Shown here: piece after piece, positions 1 to 6,567 of the stretch
Position numbering within the stretch: the stretch's first letter is position 1
Layout of the letters: every line of letters begins with the position of its first letter
Assembly (NCBI GenBank): GCA_003219395.1
Contig: QHOR01000027.1
Span: forward strand, 1 to 18,127
Length of the DNA: 18,127 nucleotides
Source: Verrucomicrobiota bacterium
GTDB lineage: Bacteria; Verrucomicrobiota; Verrucomicrobiia; Chthoniobacterales; UBA10450
Reading direction: 5' to 3'
Made by a program: the position numbers and the translations under genes
The notes under the pieces: model-generated
Database searches by the model: none
What the model saw: the letters and a program-made list of their open reading frames with translations, nothing else
Told to the model about the DNA's origin: nothing

Positions 1-63
1 TACTTCAGCGAAGCCACTGAAATTCTGAAGGAGAAAGGCATCGTTCATCGAGTGAAGCGATGA
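1..63 (+). CDS. C-terminal end of an unidentified upstream gene (partial)
   Basis: Frame 1 is open from the first base to the TGA at 61-63 and encodes the last 20 residues of a protein, beginning YFSEATEILKEKG and ending in a basic VKR tail. Its stop overlaps the ATG of the next gene (ATGA at 60-63), which suggests both belong to one translationally coupled operon with the MgtE-like transporter. The fragment is too short to assign a family. The gene's start lies outside the window. Confidence 0.55.
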   Translation, partial: YFSEATEILKEKGIVHRVKR

Positions 64-1082
64 ACATCGCCACCAGTATTCCCGATTTTAATGCGCCGGT
101 AGCTGATCACGCGCGCAAGGATTTTCCCTTGCTTCGCGCGGGCATGACCGTAGGTGAAGCGCTGGAGCGCATTCGCCGCGAAGGCGTGGGTGAACGCGTC
201 ATTTATTTTTATGCCATCGACGAACAGCAACGGCTGGTTGGCGTTGTTCCTACACGCCGTTTGTTGACAGCATCGCTGGAAACTCCGTTGCGCCAGATCA
301 TAGTTCCGCGTGTTGTGGCTGTTCCCGCAACGGCGACTATTCTCGACGCCTGTGAATTTTTTGTGCTGTATAAATTTCTCGCGTTTCCAGTCGTGGACGA
401 ACAACGCCGGGTAGTGGGCATTATCGATGCGAACCTGTTCGCCGAAGAAATTTTGGCAGTAGGCGAAGGCACAGCTCAAGAAGTGGGAAGCCCTGTCACG
501 CAGGCAAGTCCGGAATTCTTTGAGGCTCTGGGCTTTCACATCGAACAAATCCGAGGTGCATCGCCGTGGCGCGTGTTTCAATTCCGTTTTCCGTGGTTGC
601 TGGTGACGGTGGCGGGCGGCACGGTCTCAGCGATCCTGGCAGGATTTTTTGAAGCAACACTGGCACGCAGTCTGGTGCTGGCATTCTTTCTCACGATGGT
701 GTTGGGGCTAAATGAAAGCGTGAGCATGCAGTCGATGAGTGTAACGATTCACGCGTTACGTTCTGCTCAGGTCACCTGGCACTGGTTGGCTACAGCGTTT
801 CGTCGAGAGTTGGTAACCGCGATCCTACTTGGCGCCGGTTGTGGTCTTGTCGTCGGCTTGGTGGTTTGGCTGTGGCGAAATAATGGCGCTGCGGCGTTCG
901 TCATCGGCGGCAGCATCGCACTTTCGCTCGTCACGGCGTGCGGGTTTGGCCTGGGCGTGGCGTCGCTTCTTCACCGGTTCAGGCTGGACCCAAAAATTGC
1001 GGCAGGACCGATCACGCTGGCACTGGCGGATTTTTTTGCGCTGGTGATTTATTTCACTAGTGCATGGCTGGTGTTGTCATGA
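60..1082 (+). CDS. MgtE-family magnesium/divalent cation transporter, short form without the MgtE N-terminal domain
   Basis: This 340-residue protein is probably an inner-membrane Mg2+ (or related divalent cation) channel/transporter. Residues about 25-140 form two CBS domains (segments ending RLVGVVPTRRLL and RRVVGIIDANLF). Residues about 175-340 form five hydrophobic segments typical of the MgtE membrane domain. The first includes AILAGFFE. The second carries LNESVSMQSMSV, a divergent version of the GNxxxQ pore motif. The last carries LDPKIAAGPITLALAD, where D324 matches the conserved acidic pore residue. Classical MgtE is about 450 residues and has a helical N-terminal sensor domain before the CBS pair, which is absent here. 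The start ATG overlaps the upstream stop (ATGA), and its own TGA overlaps the next start in the same way. Family assignment is confident; the transported ion is inferred. Confidence 0.88.
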   Translation: MNIATSIPDFNAPVADHARKDFPLLRAGMTVGEALERIRREGVGERVIYFYAIDEQQRLVGVVPTRRLLTASLETPLRQIIVPRVVAVPATATILDACEFFVLYKFLAFPVVDEQRRVVGIIDANLFAEEILAVGEGTAQEVGSPVTQASPEFFEALGFHIEQIRGASPWRVFQFRFPWLLVTVAGGTVSAILAGFFEATLARSLVLAFFLTMVLGLNESVSMQSMSVTIHALRSAQVTWHWLATAFRRELVTAILLGAGCGLVVGLVVWLWRNNGAAAFVIGGSIALSLVTACGFGLGVASLLHRFRLDPKIAAGPITLALADFFALVIYFTSAWLVLS

Positions 1083-1765
1083 GCAGCGTCTCGGTGATTA
1101 TCCCCGCACTCGACGAAGAGGAACCGATCGCCGACGTCGTCCGCGAATGTCTCGCCACTGCCTTGCCTAACGAGGTGATCGTCGTTGATAACGGGAGCAC
1201 CGATCGAACGGCCGAACGCGCCCGCGAGGCAGGCGCTCACGTGGTCACCGCGCTGCGCGGATACGGACGCGCGTGCGCCGCCGGCGTTCGTGCGATTTCG
1301 CCGGACTGTGACATTGTGGTTTTTCTGGATGGCGACGGCAGCGACGTGCCTGCATTCATGAATCAACTTATTGCTCCAGTAGCGGACGGGACGCACGATT
1401 TCGTGATCGGCTCGCGGACCCGCGGGCAACGGGAAGCCGGCAGCATGAATCTCCAGCAAATCTTCGCCGGACGACTCGCCGGATTGATTTTGAGACTGCT
1501 CTATGGGGTTTCTTACACTGATATGTCTCCATTCCGTGCGATTCGTCGTGATATACTCGAACGGCTGGACATGCGCGAGCAGACCTACGGCTGGAACCTG
1601 GAGATGCAGATGAAAGCCGCGCGCGACGGGCTGCGTGTTCTCGAAATCCCGGTAAATCATCGCCGGCGAACGGGTGGCAAATCCAAAGTATCAGGCACCT
1701 TCCGCGGTACATTTGTCGCAGGTGCTCGCATTGCCGCCACGTTGGTGCGCGTCGCTCGGGGATAG
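1079..1765 (+). CDS. GT2 family glycosyltransferase (polyprenyl-phosphate sugar transferase-like)
   Basis: This 228-residue single-domain GT-A glycosyltransferase resembles dolichyl/polyprenyl-phosphate mannose or glucose synthases, which load a sugar onto a lipid carrier at the cytoplasmic face. The N-terminus MSSVSVIIPALDEE is the classic nucleotide-sugar-binding strand. It is followed by VVDNGSTDRT, the metal-binding FLDGDGSD (DxD type), VIGSRTRG, and a C-terminal RRRTGGKSKVSGTFRG loop like the G-K-S-K segment of that family. No C-terminal transmembrane helices are present. I chose ATG 1079 rather than an in-frame ATG at 1064 because it forms an ATGA overlap with the upstream stop and places the conserved strand at the usual distance from the N-terminus. 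Donor and acceptor cannot be read from the sequence. Confidence 0.88.
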   Translation: MSSVSVIIPALDEEEPIADVVRECLATALPNEVIVVDNGSTDRTAERAREAGAHVVTALRGYGRACAAGVRAISPDCDIVVFLDGDGSDVPAFMNQLIAPVADGTHDFVIGSRTRGQREAGSMNLQQIFAGRLAGLILRLLYGVSYTDMSPFRAIRRDILERLDMREQTYGWNLEMQMKAARDGLRVLEIPVNHRRRTGGKSKVSGTFRGTFVAGARIAATLVRVARG

Positions 1766-1810
1766 TCGATTCCATCTGGCAGTGCCCACGTTTTTCGTGT
1801 AGCGTCGCCA

Positions 1811-2458
1811 ATGGTTTCGATGCTTGATCTCGAGAGATTTCGCAGCGCGCCGCTCACCCGTGAACCGTTTGATTTTTTAATTGTTCCAGAGTTTGTGAAG
1901 GCTGAGGCGCGCCCCGCAATCGACAAGGATTATCCTGACGTCGCTAGAGCCGGCAGCTTTCCTCTTCGAGAGGTGACTTATGGCCCGGCGTTTGCGAAAC
2001 TCATTGATGAGATGCGGAGCGAGGAGTTTCGCAAGGCGTTCGAGGAAAAATTTGATGTCGATCTGACTGACCGTCCGGACATGATCACCGTGCGCGGACG
2101 TTGTAGTGAGAAAGATGGTAAGATCCACACTGATTCTGAGACAAAGATCATAACTATCCTTGTCTACATGAACTCGGCATGGGAATCCTCTGGGGGCCGC
2201 CTTCGCTTGCTGCGATCCGGGATGAACCTGGAAGATGTGATTCTTGAAGTCCCGCCAACCGAAGGCACCCTGCTGGCATTTCGCCGCAGCAACAATTCAT
2301 GGCACGGTCACAAGCCATTCTCTGGTCCGCGGCGTGTCATTCAATTCAACTGGGTCACAAGTGAGGCAGTCGTCCGGCGTGAGCAGAACCGGCATCGGTT
2401 TTCCGCGTGGATAAAGAAAGTGCGTAGCGCGGTATCCGGCCAAAAACAGGCGGCCTGA
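1811..2458 (+). CDS. 2-oxoglutarate/Fe(II)-dependent oxygenase (prolyl-4-hydroxylase-like fold)
   Basis: This 215-residue protein has the double-stranded beta-helix signature of 2OG-Fe(II) oxygenases, which couple decarboxylation of 2-oxoglutarate to hydroxylation of a substrate. The iron-binding HxD is H106-T-D108 in KIHTDSETK. The distal histidine is H165 in NNSWHGHKPF, and the 2OG-binding arginine lies in GPRRVIQFNW (R174/R175). The GGRLRLL strand between them is also typical. An aspartate in HxD argues for hydroxylation rather than the halogenating variants, which have Ala or Gly there. ATG 1811 and ATG 1820 are both possible starts and neither has a clear Shine-Dalgarno site. It sits between GT2 and GT9 glycosyltransferase genes, so a role in modifying a glycan or envelope component is possible but unproven. 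Confidence 0.82.
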   Translation: MVSMLDLERFRSAPLTREPFDFLIVPEFVKAEARPAIDKDYPDVARAGSFPLREVTYGPAFAKLIDEMRSEEFRKAFEEKFDVDLTDRPDMITVRGRCSEKDGKIHTDSETKIITILVYMNSAWESSGGRLRLLRSGMNLEDVILEVPPTEGTLLAFRRSNNSWHGHKPFSGPRRVIQFNWVTSEAVVRREQNRHRFSAWIKKVRSAVSGQKQAA

Positions 2459-2513
2459 GGGCGCGATCTGCAAACTGTAGCTATGCTGCCCGGTTTGATT
2501 TACTTTTCAGCAA

Positions 2514-3716
2514 TTGAACGGTCAGATTGAAACGCCAACCTATTCAGACGGATCGGCACTGCGATCCGCGGCCTTCTCGCGGATACTATTAATCAAGCCC
2601 TCGGCGCTGGGGGATGTTGTGCACACGATCCCAGTGTTGGTGAAGCTGCGCGCGCGTTATCCGCGTGCGCGGATTGACTGGCTAATTACGCCCGAGAACG
2701 CGGAAATCGTGCATTATCATCCGGCGCTTACGAATGTCGTCCTTTTTGCCCGGCGCGATTTCTCCAAACCAGGTCGGCGATGGCGCGCAATGCTGGAATT
2801 TTTCGATCTGCTCAAACAAATTCGTCGCGCAAAGTACGATCTGGTGATCGACATGCATGGCCAGCTGCGTTCGGCTTTTTTCGCGCTTATCAGCGGCGCT
2901 CGCGTGCGCATTGGGTTCGATCGACCGGTCAAACGGACAGTTACAATTTCCACCGAGCACGATCTCAAAAATGTGCCCAGCCATGGCTGGCGCGGCGCAC
3001 GTGAGGGTTCGTGGGTGGCATACACACACCGCATCCCTATTCCGACGCTCGACGTGCATGCAATTGATCGTTACCTGTGGGTCGGAAAACTGCTTGGGTT
3101 CGACGACAATCCGCCAGATCTAACAATTCATCTTTCTTCGAAAACCGTGAAGAACGTTGAGCAGTTGCTGAAAGAGAAAGGTGTAGATGCGTCCCAACCG
3201 TTGATTGTTCTCGTGCCGGGGACCATTTGGGAGACGAAGCATTGGACCATTGAAGGATTCGCAGGCGTCGCACGGCATTTTCTTCGCGAAGGATTTGCGG
3301 TTGCGTTAGCTGGCACGAAACGCGATCAACCCCGCTGCCGGCAAATCGCTGCCGCGGCGCCAGGTACATGCGATCTTTCAGGAAAGACCAGGCCAGCGGA
3401 TTTGGCGGCCCTTATTCAACATGCTGAGGTCGCCGTGACCAACGATTCTGGCTCCATGCACGTTGCCGCGTCGCTCGACAAACCGGTAGTCAGTGTCTTC
3501 GGCCCGACTAACCCAGTTCACATCGGCCCGTACGAGCGACCCGAATCGGTCGTGCGCGTAGACTTACCGTGTTCGCCCTGCAACTACCGTCGTTTGAGCC
3601 AGTGCCCGTTTGATCACGCCTGCATGAAGCAGGTGACATCGGCAATGGTGGTCGAGCGTGTGCAGAGAATCGTTTCCACGGGAAGATTGGCGACTCAATC
3701 GGCCGGTATAAGCTGA
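2514..3716 (+). CDS. GT9 family ADP-heptose:LPS heptosyltransferase-like protein
   Basis: This 400-residue GT-B enzyme resembles WaaC/WaaF and related GT9 proteins that add heptose to the LPS inner core on the cytoplasmic face. The N-terminal ILLIKPSALGDVVHTIP contains D34, matching the conserved catalytic aspartate of WaaC. DLVIDMHGQLRS and RIGFDR follow. The C-terminal domain has LVPGTIWETKHW, NDSGSMHVAASLDKPVV and FGPTNPVHIGPY, which bind the ADP-sugar. Four cysteines (353, 356, 364, 370) in a C-x2-C-x7-C-x5-C pattern recur in many GT9 proteins. The reading frame has no ATG near the conserved N-terminus and an in-frame stop just upstream at 2496, so TTG 2514 is the likely start. The exact start is uncertain. 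It implies a diderm, LPS-bearing host. Confidence 0.88.
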   Translation: MNGQIETPTYSDGSALRSAAFSRILLIKPSALGDVVHTIPVLVKLRARYPRARIDWLITPENAEIVHYHPALTNVVLFARRDFSKPGRRWRAMLEFFDLLKQIRRAKYDLVIDMHGQLRSAFFALISGARVRIGFDRPVKRTVTISTEHDLKNVPSHGWRGAREGSWVAYTHRIPIPTLDVHAIDRYLWVGKLLGFDDNPPDLTIHLSSKTVKNVEQLLKEKGVDASQPLIVLVPGTIWETKHWTIEGFAGVARHFLREGFAVALAGTKRDQPRCRQIAAAAPGTCDLSGKTRPADLAALIQHAEVAVTNDSGSMHVAASLDKPVVSVFGPTNPVHIGPYERPESVVRVDLPCSPCNYRRLSQCPFDHACMKQVTSAMVVERVQRIVSTGRLATQSAGIS

Positions 3717-3721
3717 GCTCT

Positions 3722-3743
3722 CCTCGGCGCGTCGTGGCCGAGG
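3722..3743 (+). terminator. Hairpin downstream of the GT9 gene, possible terminator
   Basis: A perfect 7-bp GC-rich inverted repeat (CCTCGGC at 3722-3728 and GCCGAGG at 3737-3743, 8-nt loop) starts 6 nt after the GT9 stop codon. No T-run follows, so it is not a canonical intrinsic terminator. It could end or stabilise the upstream transcript. Confidence 0.35.
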
Positions 3744-3854
3744 CAACAAATGCTTCCATTGAGGGCAGGGACACTATAGCACGCGAAAGCTTTGGTACGG
3801 GTGTCGCAATTTGATTCCCTTGTTGCGCTGACGTTCATAAGATCGGCCTTTATC

Positions 3855-4943
3855 GTGACCAAAACGAAAGCAATTTTCGCGGGACTACTTGCCGGATTAG
3901 TCGCCGGCATCGTGATGATCGCAGGGATGTTCTTGCTCGCGATGTTGGGAGTGGCGACGCCTCTTGTGATTATTGGCGATCGCCTGTCAGTTTTCATTCC
4001 GCCGGGTCCGTTTCTTTCCATAATGGGCAAAGTGGGCGGCTATAATCATCTCAAGCAGCTCGGCGTTGGCTCGACGATAGCCGGTCAACTCATTATCGGC
4101 GCATTTGCCGGAGCAATGTTCGCACTGTTCTCGCGTCGCAATCCTGCACCTGCTTCGGCTGTTTGGACCATTTCGATATTCGTTTTGTTACCGACCGTGG
4201 CGTTCGCGGTCGCGCTTTGGCCGGTTTTGGGCACGAGTTACGTTGGCGTGCCTATTGACGCTGCGCGTCTGGTCACGCTTGTGGGTTTTGCCGTGTGCGT
4301 TTTTGCGTTTGAGCGAACACTAGTGGCAGGTTTTCACTTTCTTACACGACGAAGAAGTGGCGATGGAGACTACGAATTTAGTCCCGCAATCGGCCGGCGT
4401 GCTTTTGTCCTCGGCGCGATCGGAGCTGCTGTTACTGGTGGGGGTATAACGCTGGCTCGCAAGCTTTACCGTGCAGCCACCTTCAGCTACGACGGCACGC
4501 AGTACAAGGGGCGAATTGTCCAACCCATCACGCCTAACGAATTGTTTTATTGCGTGACGAAGAATGTCATCGATCCGCGAGTGGATGTCGATCTTTGGCA
4601 CCTTGAAGTAGGCGGGCTTGTGAAGAACGCCACTACATGGCGATTTGACGATTTATCAGGATTCGAAACGAAAGAGCAGGAGACAACGCTCATGTGTATC
4701 AGCAACGGTTTGGATGCCGGACTGATCAGTAATGCTGTTTGGAAGGGCTTTCCACTACGCGACCTTCTGGACCGAGCCGTGCCAGTTTCCGGCGCAGCGC
4801 GAGTCCGCTTTCGTGGCGTCGATAATTATGCCGACACAATCCCGCTCGAGAAGGCACTGGAGCCAACCACGTTGCTTGCTTACGAAATGAACGGCGCAAC
4901 GGCGTGTCCTTACCGCATCGGCACGGCTACCCGTTACGCGTGA
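3855..4943 (+). CDS. Membrane-fused molybdopterin (sulfite-oxidase-like) oxidoreductase, N-terminal part, truncated by a frameshift
   Basis: This is the 5' portion of a sulfite-oxidase-superfamily enzyme. Numbered from GTG 3855, residues 1-160 hold about four hydrophobic segments (7-31, 76-92, 102-124, 139-157). A twin-arginine-like GRRAFVLGAIGAA (R181, R182) with a hydrophobic stretch follows, suggesting the catalytic domain is exported. The Moco-binding domain comes next: TLMCISN supplies the predicted molybdenum-ligating cysteine (C281), and LLAYEMNG ends the conserved reading frame. After 4896 the frame is lost and translation ends at TGA 4941-4943 with unrelated residues. The cause is an 8-bp tandem duplication at 4890-4905, and the rest of the gene continues in the other frame (4904-5413). 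GTG 3855 is preferred because it gives a short charged N-terminus before the first membrane helix; TTG 3792 in the same frame is an alternative. The substrate is unknown. Confidence 0.75.
   Translation: MTKTKAIFAGLLAGLVAGIVMIAGMFLLAMLGVATPLVIIGDRLSVFIPPGPFLSIMGKVGGYNHLKQLGVGSTIAGQLIIGAFAGAMFALFSRRNPAPASAVWTISIFVLLPTVAFAVALWPVLGTSYVGVPIDAARLVTLVGFAVCVFAFERTLVAGFHFLTRRRSGDGDYEFSPAIGRRAFVLGAIGAAVTGGGITLARKLYRAATFSYDGTQYKGRIVQPITPNELFYCVTKNVIDPRVDVDLWHLEVGGLVKNATTWRFDDLSGFETKEQETTLMCISNGLDAGLISNAVWKGFPLRDLLDRAVPVSGAARVRFRGVDNYADTIPLEKALEPTTLLAYEMNGATACPYRIGTATRYA
4890..4905 (+). repeat. 8-bp tandem duplication that breaks the molybdoenzyme gene
   Basis: AACGGCGC (4890-4897) is followed directly by AACGGCGT (4898-4905), so seven bases are repeated with a period of eight. 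Removing one 8-bp unit rejoins the two frames as YEMNGVSLPHRHGYPLR, which matches the usual spacing of this family (YEMNG-x-x-LP-x-x-HG). The frameshift is therefore explained exactly by this duplication. Confidence 0.85.
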
Positions 4944-5413
4944 TTGTGCCCGGTTACTTTGGCGAAAAACATGTGAAATGGCTCACCCGAATCGAAGTTA
5001 GCGATGCTAACGCGAAAGGGTTTTACGAGACACAAGGTTGGGGCCCCGATTTCACCACACCGACGAGATCGAGAATTGACGTGCCGGATTCCTGGTCGTC
5101 GTTCGCTTTAGGCGAATTGAACGGACCGATTGAAGTGAAGGGGATCGCTTACGGTGGCGACCGCGGTATTTCGCGCGTGGAATTTAGCAGCGACGGTGGT
5201 AAATCGTGGCGCGTTGCTGAGATCTATTACTCCGGCGGCAATCTGGCGTGGTCGCTTTGGAAAACCCAATGGATGCCAGATGCGGCAGGTGATTACATGC
5301 TGGTCGTCAGGGCTACCGACGGAGAAGGCGATGTGCAGGAATGGGACGAAGGTAGAGGCCCATTTTCCGGCGTAGCTGGTTTACATGAGATCGGCGTCAG
5401 CGTGACAGGATAG
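4904..5413 (+). CDS. Molybdopterin (sulfite-oxidase-like) oxidoreductase, C-terminal part, out of frame with its N-terminal part
   Basis: This frame carries the continuation of the enzyme begun at 3855. It starts with LPHRHGYPLRVIVPGYFG, the conserved end of the Moco domain, then HVKWLTRIEV. A beta-sandwich follows that matches the Mo-co oxidoreductase dimerisation domain (GIAYGGDRGISRVEFSSDGG, SLWKTQWMPDAAGDY, VVRATDGEGDVQ). GTG 4904 is merely the first start codon in this frame and is unlikely to be a true initiation site, because the conserved protein runs continuously into the upstream frame. With one copy of the duplication removed, the complete product would be about 516 residues from GTG 3855. 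A hairpin overlaps the stop codon. Expression as a separate polypeptide is unlikely. Confidence 0.75.
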   Translation: MSLPHRHGYPLRVIVPGYFGEKHVKWLTRIEVSDANAKGFYETQGWGPDFTTPTRSRIDVPDSWSSFALGELNGPIEVKGIAYGGDRGISRVEFSSDGGKSWRVAEIYYSGGNLAWSLWKTQWMPDAAGDYMLVVRATDGEGDVQEWDEGRGPFSGVAGLHEIGVSVTG

Positions 5414-5426
5414 CAGGCCTGTCACG
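5401..5426 (+). terminator. Hairpin overlapping the molybdoenzyme stop codon, possible terminator
   Basis: A perfect 9-bp inverted repeat, CGTGACAGG (5401-5409) and CCTGTCACG (5418-5426), has an 8-nt loop containing the TAG stop at 5411-5413. No T-run follows. It may act as a transcript end or a 3' stabilising element. Confidence 0.4.
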
Positions 5427-5509
5427 GCCGCATGTCGCCCGTGAGCTGAATTGTCACTCGCGAGGTGATGTCGGCCCGCAATAACTTGCGCTGTGTGCTA
5501 GATTTATTG

Positions 5510-6439
5510 ATGGAGCGACTGATCATTATTGGAAGTGGCTGCGCCGGATTAACAGCGGCAATTTACGCGGCCCGCGCGAACTTGAGCCCGTTGGTGCTGG
5601 AAGGTCGACATCCCGGCGGACAACTCTCCACGACCACGCTCGTTGAAAATTATCCCGGTTTTCCAGAGGGAATTGATGGACCTCAGCTTATTCTGAATAT
5701 GCACAAACAGGCTGAGAAGTTTGGCGCCCGATTTTCGTACGCCGAAGCGACCGATTTTGACGCGAGCAACCGGCACATTCGCATCAAATCCGATGATGAA
5801 TGGTTGGAAACAGAAGCTGTGATCATCGCTAGTGGAGCTTCAGCCCGTTATCTGGGACTCGAAAATGAAGAGAAACTAATCGGTCACGGACTGACCTCCT
5901 GCGCCACATGCGATGGCGCATTTTACAAAAATGTTCCGGTTTGCGTGGTTGGCGGGGGCGATTCTGCGGCGGAGGAATCGTTGTTCCTCACTCGTTTCGC
6001 TTCAAAGGTCTATTTGATTCATCGGCGCGATACGATGCGCGCCTCGAAAATCATGCAGGCTCGTGTATTCGCGAATAAGAAGATCGAACCGGTCTGGAAC
6101 ACTGTCGTTACCGAATACATTCCAGACGAAAACGGCGAGATGCGCGCTGTTCGCCTGCGCAACGTGAAGACGAGTGAAGAACAGGAATTAGCCGTGGCCT
6201 GTGTTTTCGTGGCAATCGGTCACGATCCCAATACCAAGGCGTATCGCGGCAAGCTCGAGATGGATGGGGACGGTTACTTAATTATGAAGAACCTGGTCGA
6301 GAGCAGGCATCCGGGCGTGTTTGTGGCGGGCGACGTGGCCGATCGCGTTTACAAGCAGGCCGTAACGGCAGCCGGCTCGGGCTGCGCAGCAGCAATGGAT
6401 GCGGAGAAGTACCTGAGCGCAGTAGAATCGTCCAAGTGA
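5510..6439 (+). CDS. trxB: Thioredoxin reductase (NADPH)
   Basis: This 309-residue flavoprotein would reduce thioredoxin with NADPH in the cytoplasm. The N-terminal FAD site is RLIIIGSGCAGLTAAIYAAR. The redox-active disulfide is C131-A-T-C134-D. The NADPH domain has VVGGGDSAAEE and the phosphate-binding HRRD, and the C-terminal FAD motif is GVFVAGDVAD followed by YKQAVTAAGSGC. Length and domain order match low-molecular-weight bacterial TrxB. A cysteine replaces the usual proline in GSGPAG. ATG 5510 is chosen because it puts the Rossmann strand two residues after the start; an in-frame GTG at 5465 would add 15 residues with no conserved features. No clear Shine-Dalgarno site is visible. Confidence 0.93.
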   Translation: MERLIIIGSGCAGLTAAIYAARANLSPLVLEGRHPGGQLSTTTLVENYPGFPEGIDGPQLILNMHKQAEKFGARFSYAEATDFDASNRHIRIKSDDEWLETEAVIIASGASARYLGLENEEKLIGHGLTSCATCDGAFYKNVPVCVVGGGDSAAEESLFLTRFASKVYLIHRRDTMRASKIMQARVFANKKIEPVWNTVVTEYIPDENGEMRAVRLRNVKTSEEQELAVACVFVAIGHDPNTKAYRGKLEMDGDGYLIMKNLVESRHPGVFVAGDVADRVYKQAVTAAGSGCAAAMDAEKYLSAVESSK

Positions 6440-6469
6440 TCGCGTTTGGCGCTACCGTCGCGTTTCCAA

Positions 6470-6559
6470 TGTCATGTTGAGTGCAGACGGAGGATCCTCG
6501 GATTGTCAGATGCGTTGAGGAAGCAACGATCAGAGATTACTCGCTTCGCTCGAATGACA
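6470..6559. repeat. 90-bp imperfect palindromic repeat element (REP/MITE-like)
   Basis: The segment begins TGTCATGTTGAGTGCAGACG and ends GCTTCGCTCGAATGACA. Read on the other strand, the right end becomes TGTCATTCGAGCGAAGCGAG. Both ends therefore resemble the TGTCAT-x-CTGAGCGAAGCGAAGGATCT type of intergenic repeat that I recall from many environmental bacterial genomes. The two arms form imperfect terminal inverted repeats. No second copy was found in this window. It contains no gene and ends 8 nt before the preferred start of the GT4 gene. Confidence 0.6.
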
Positions 6560-6567
6560 ATTTGCAC

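Noticed and set aside
4904..5413. C-terminal molybdoenzyme fragment as an independent gene
   Set aside because: It starts in the middle of a conserved domain, and the 8-bp duplication accounts for the broken frame, so it is not a separate protein.
6481..6567. Extended N-terminus of the GT4 protein from GTG 6481
   Set aside because: The extra residues are encoded within the palindromic repeat and lack conserved character; the conserved protein begins right after GTG 6568.
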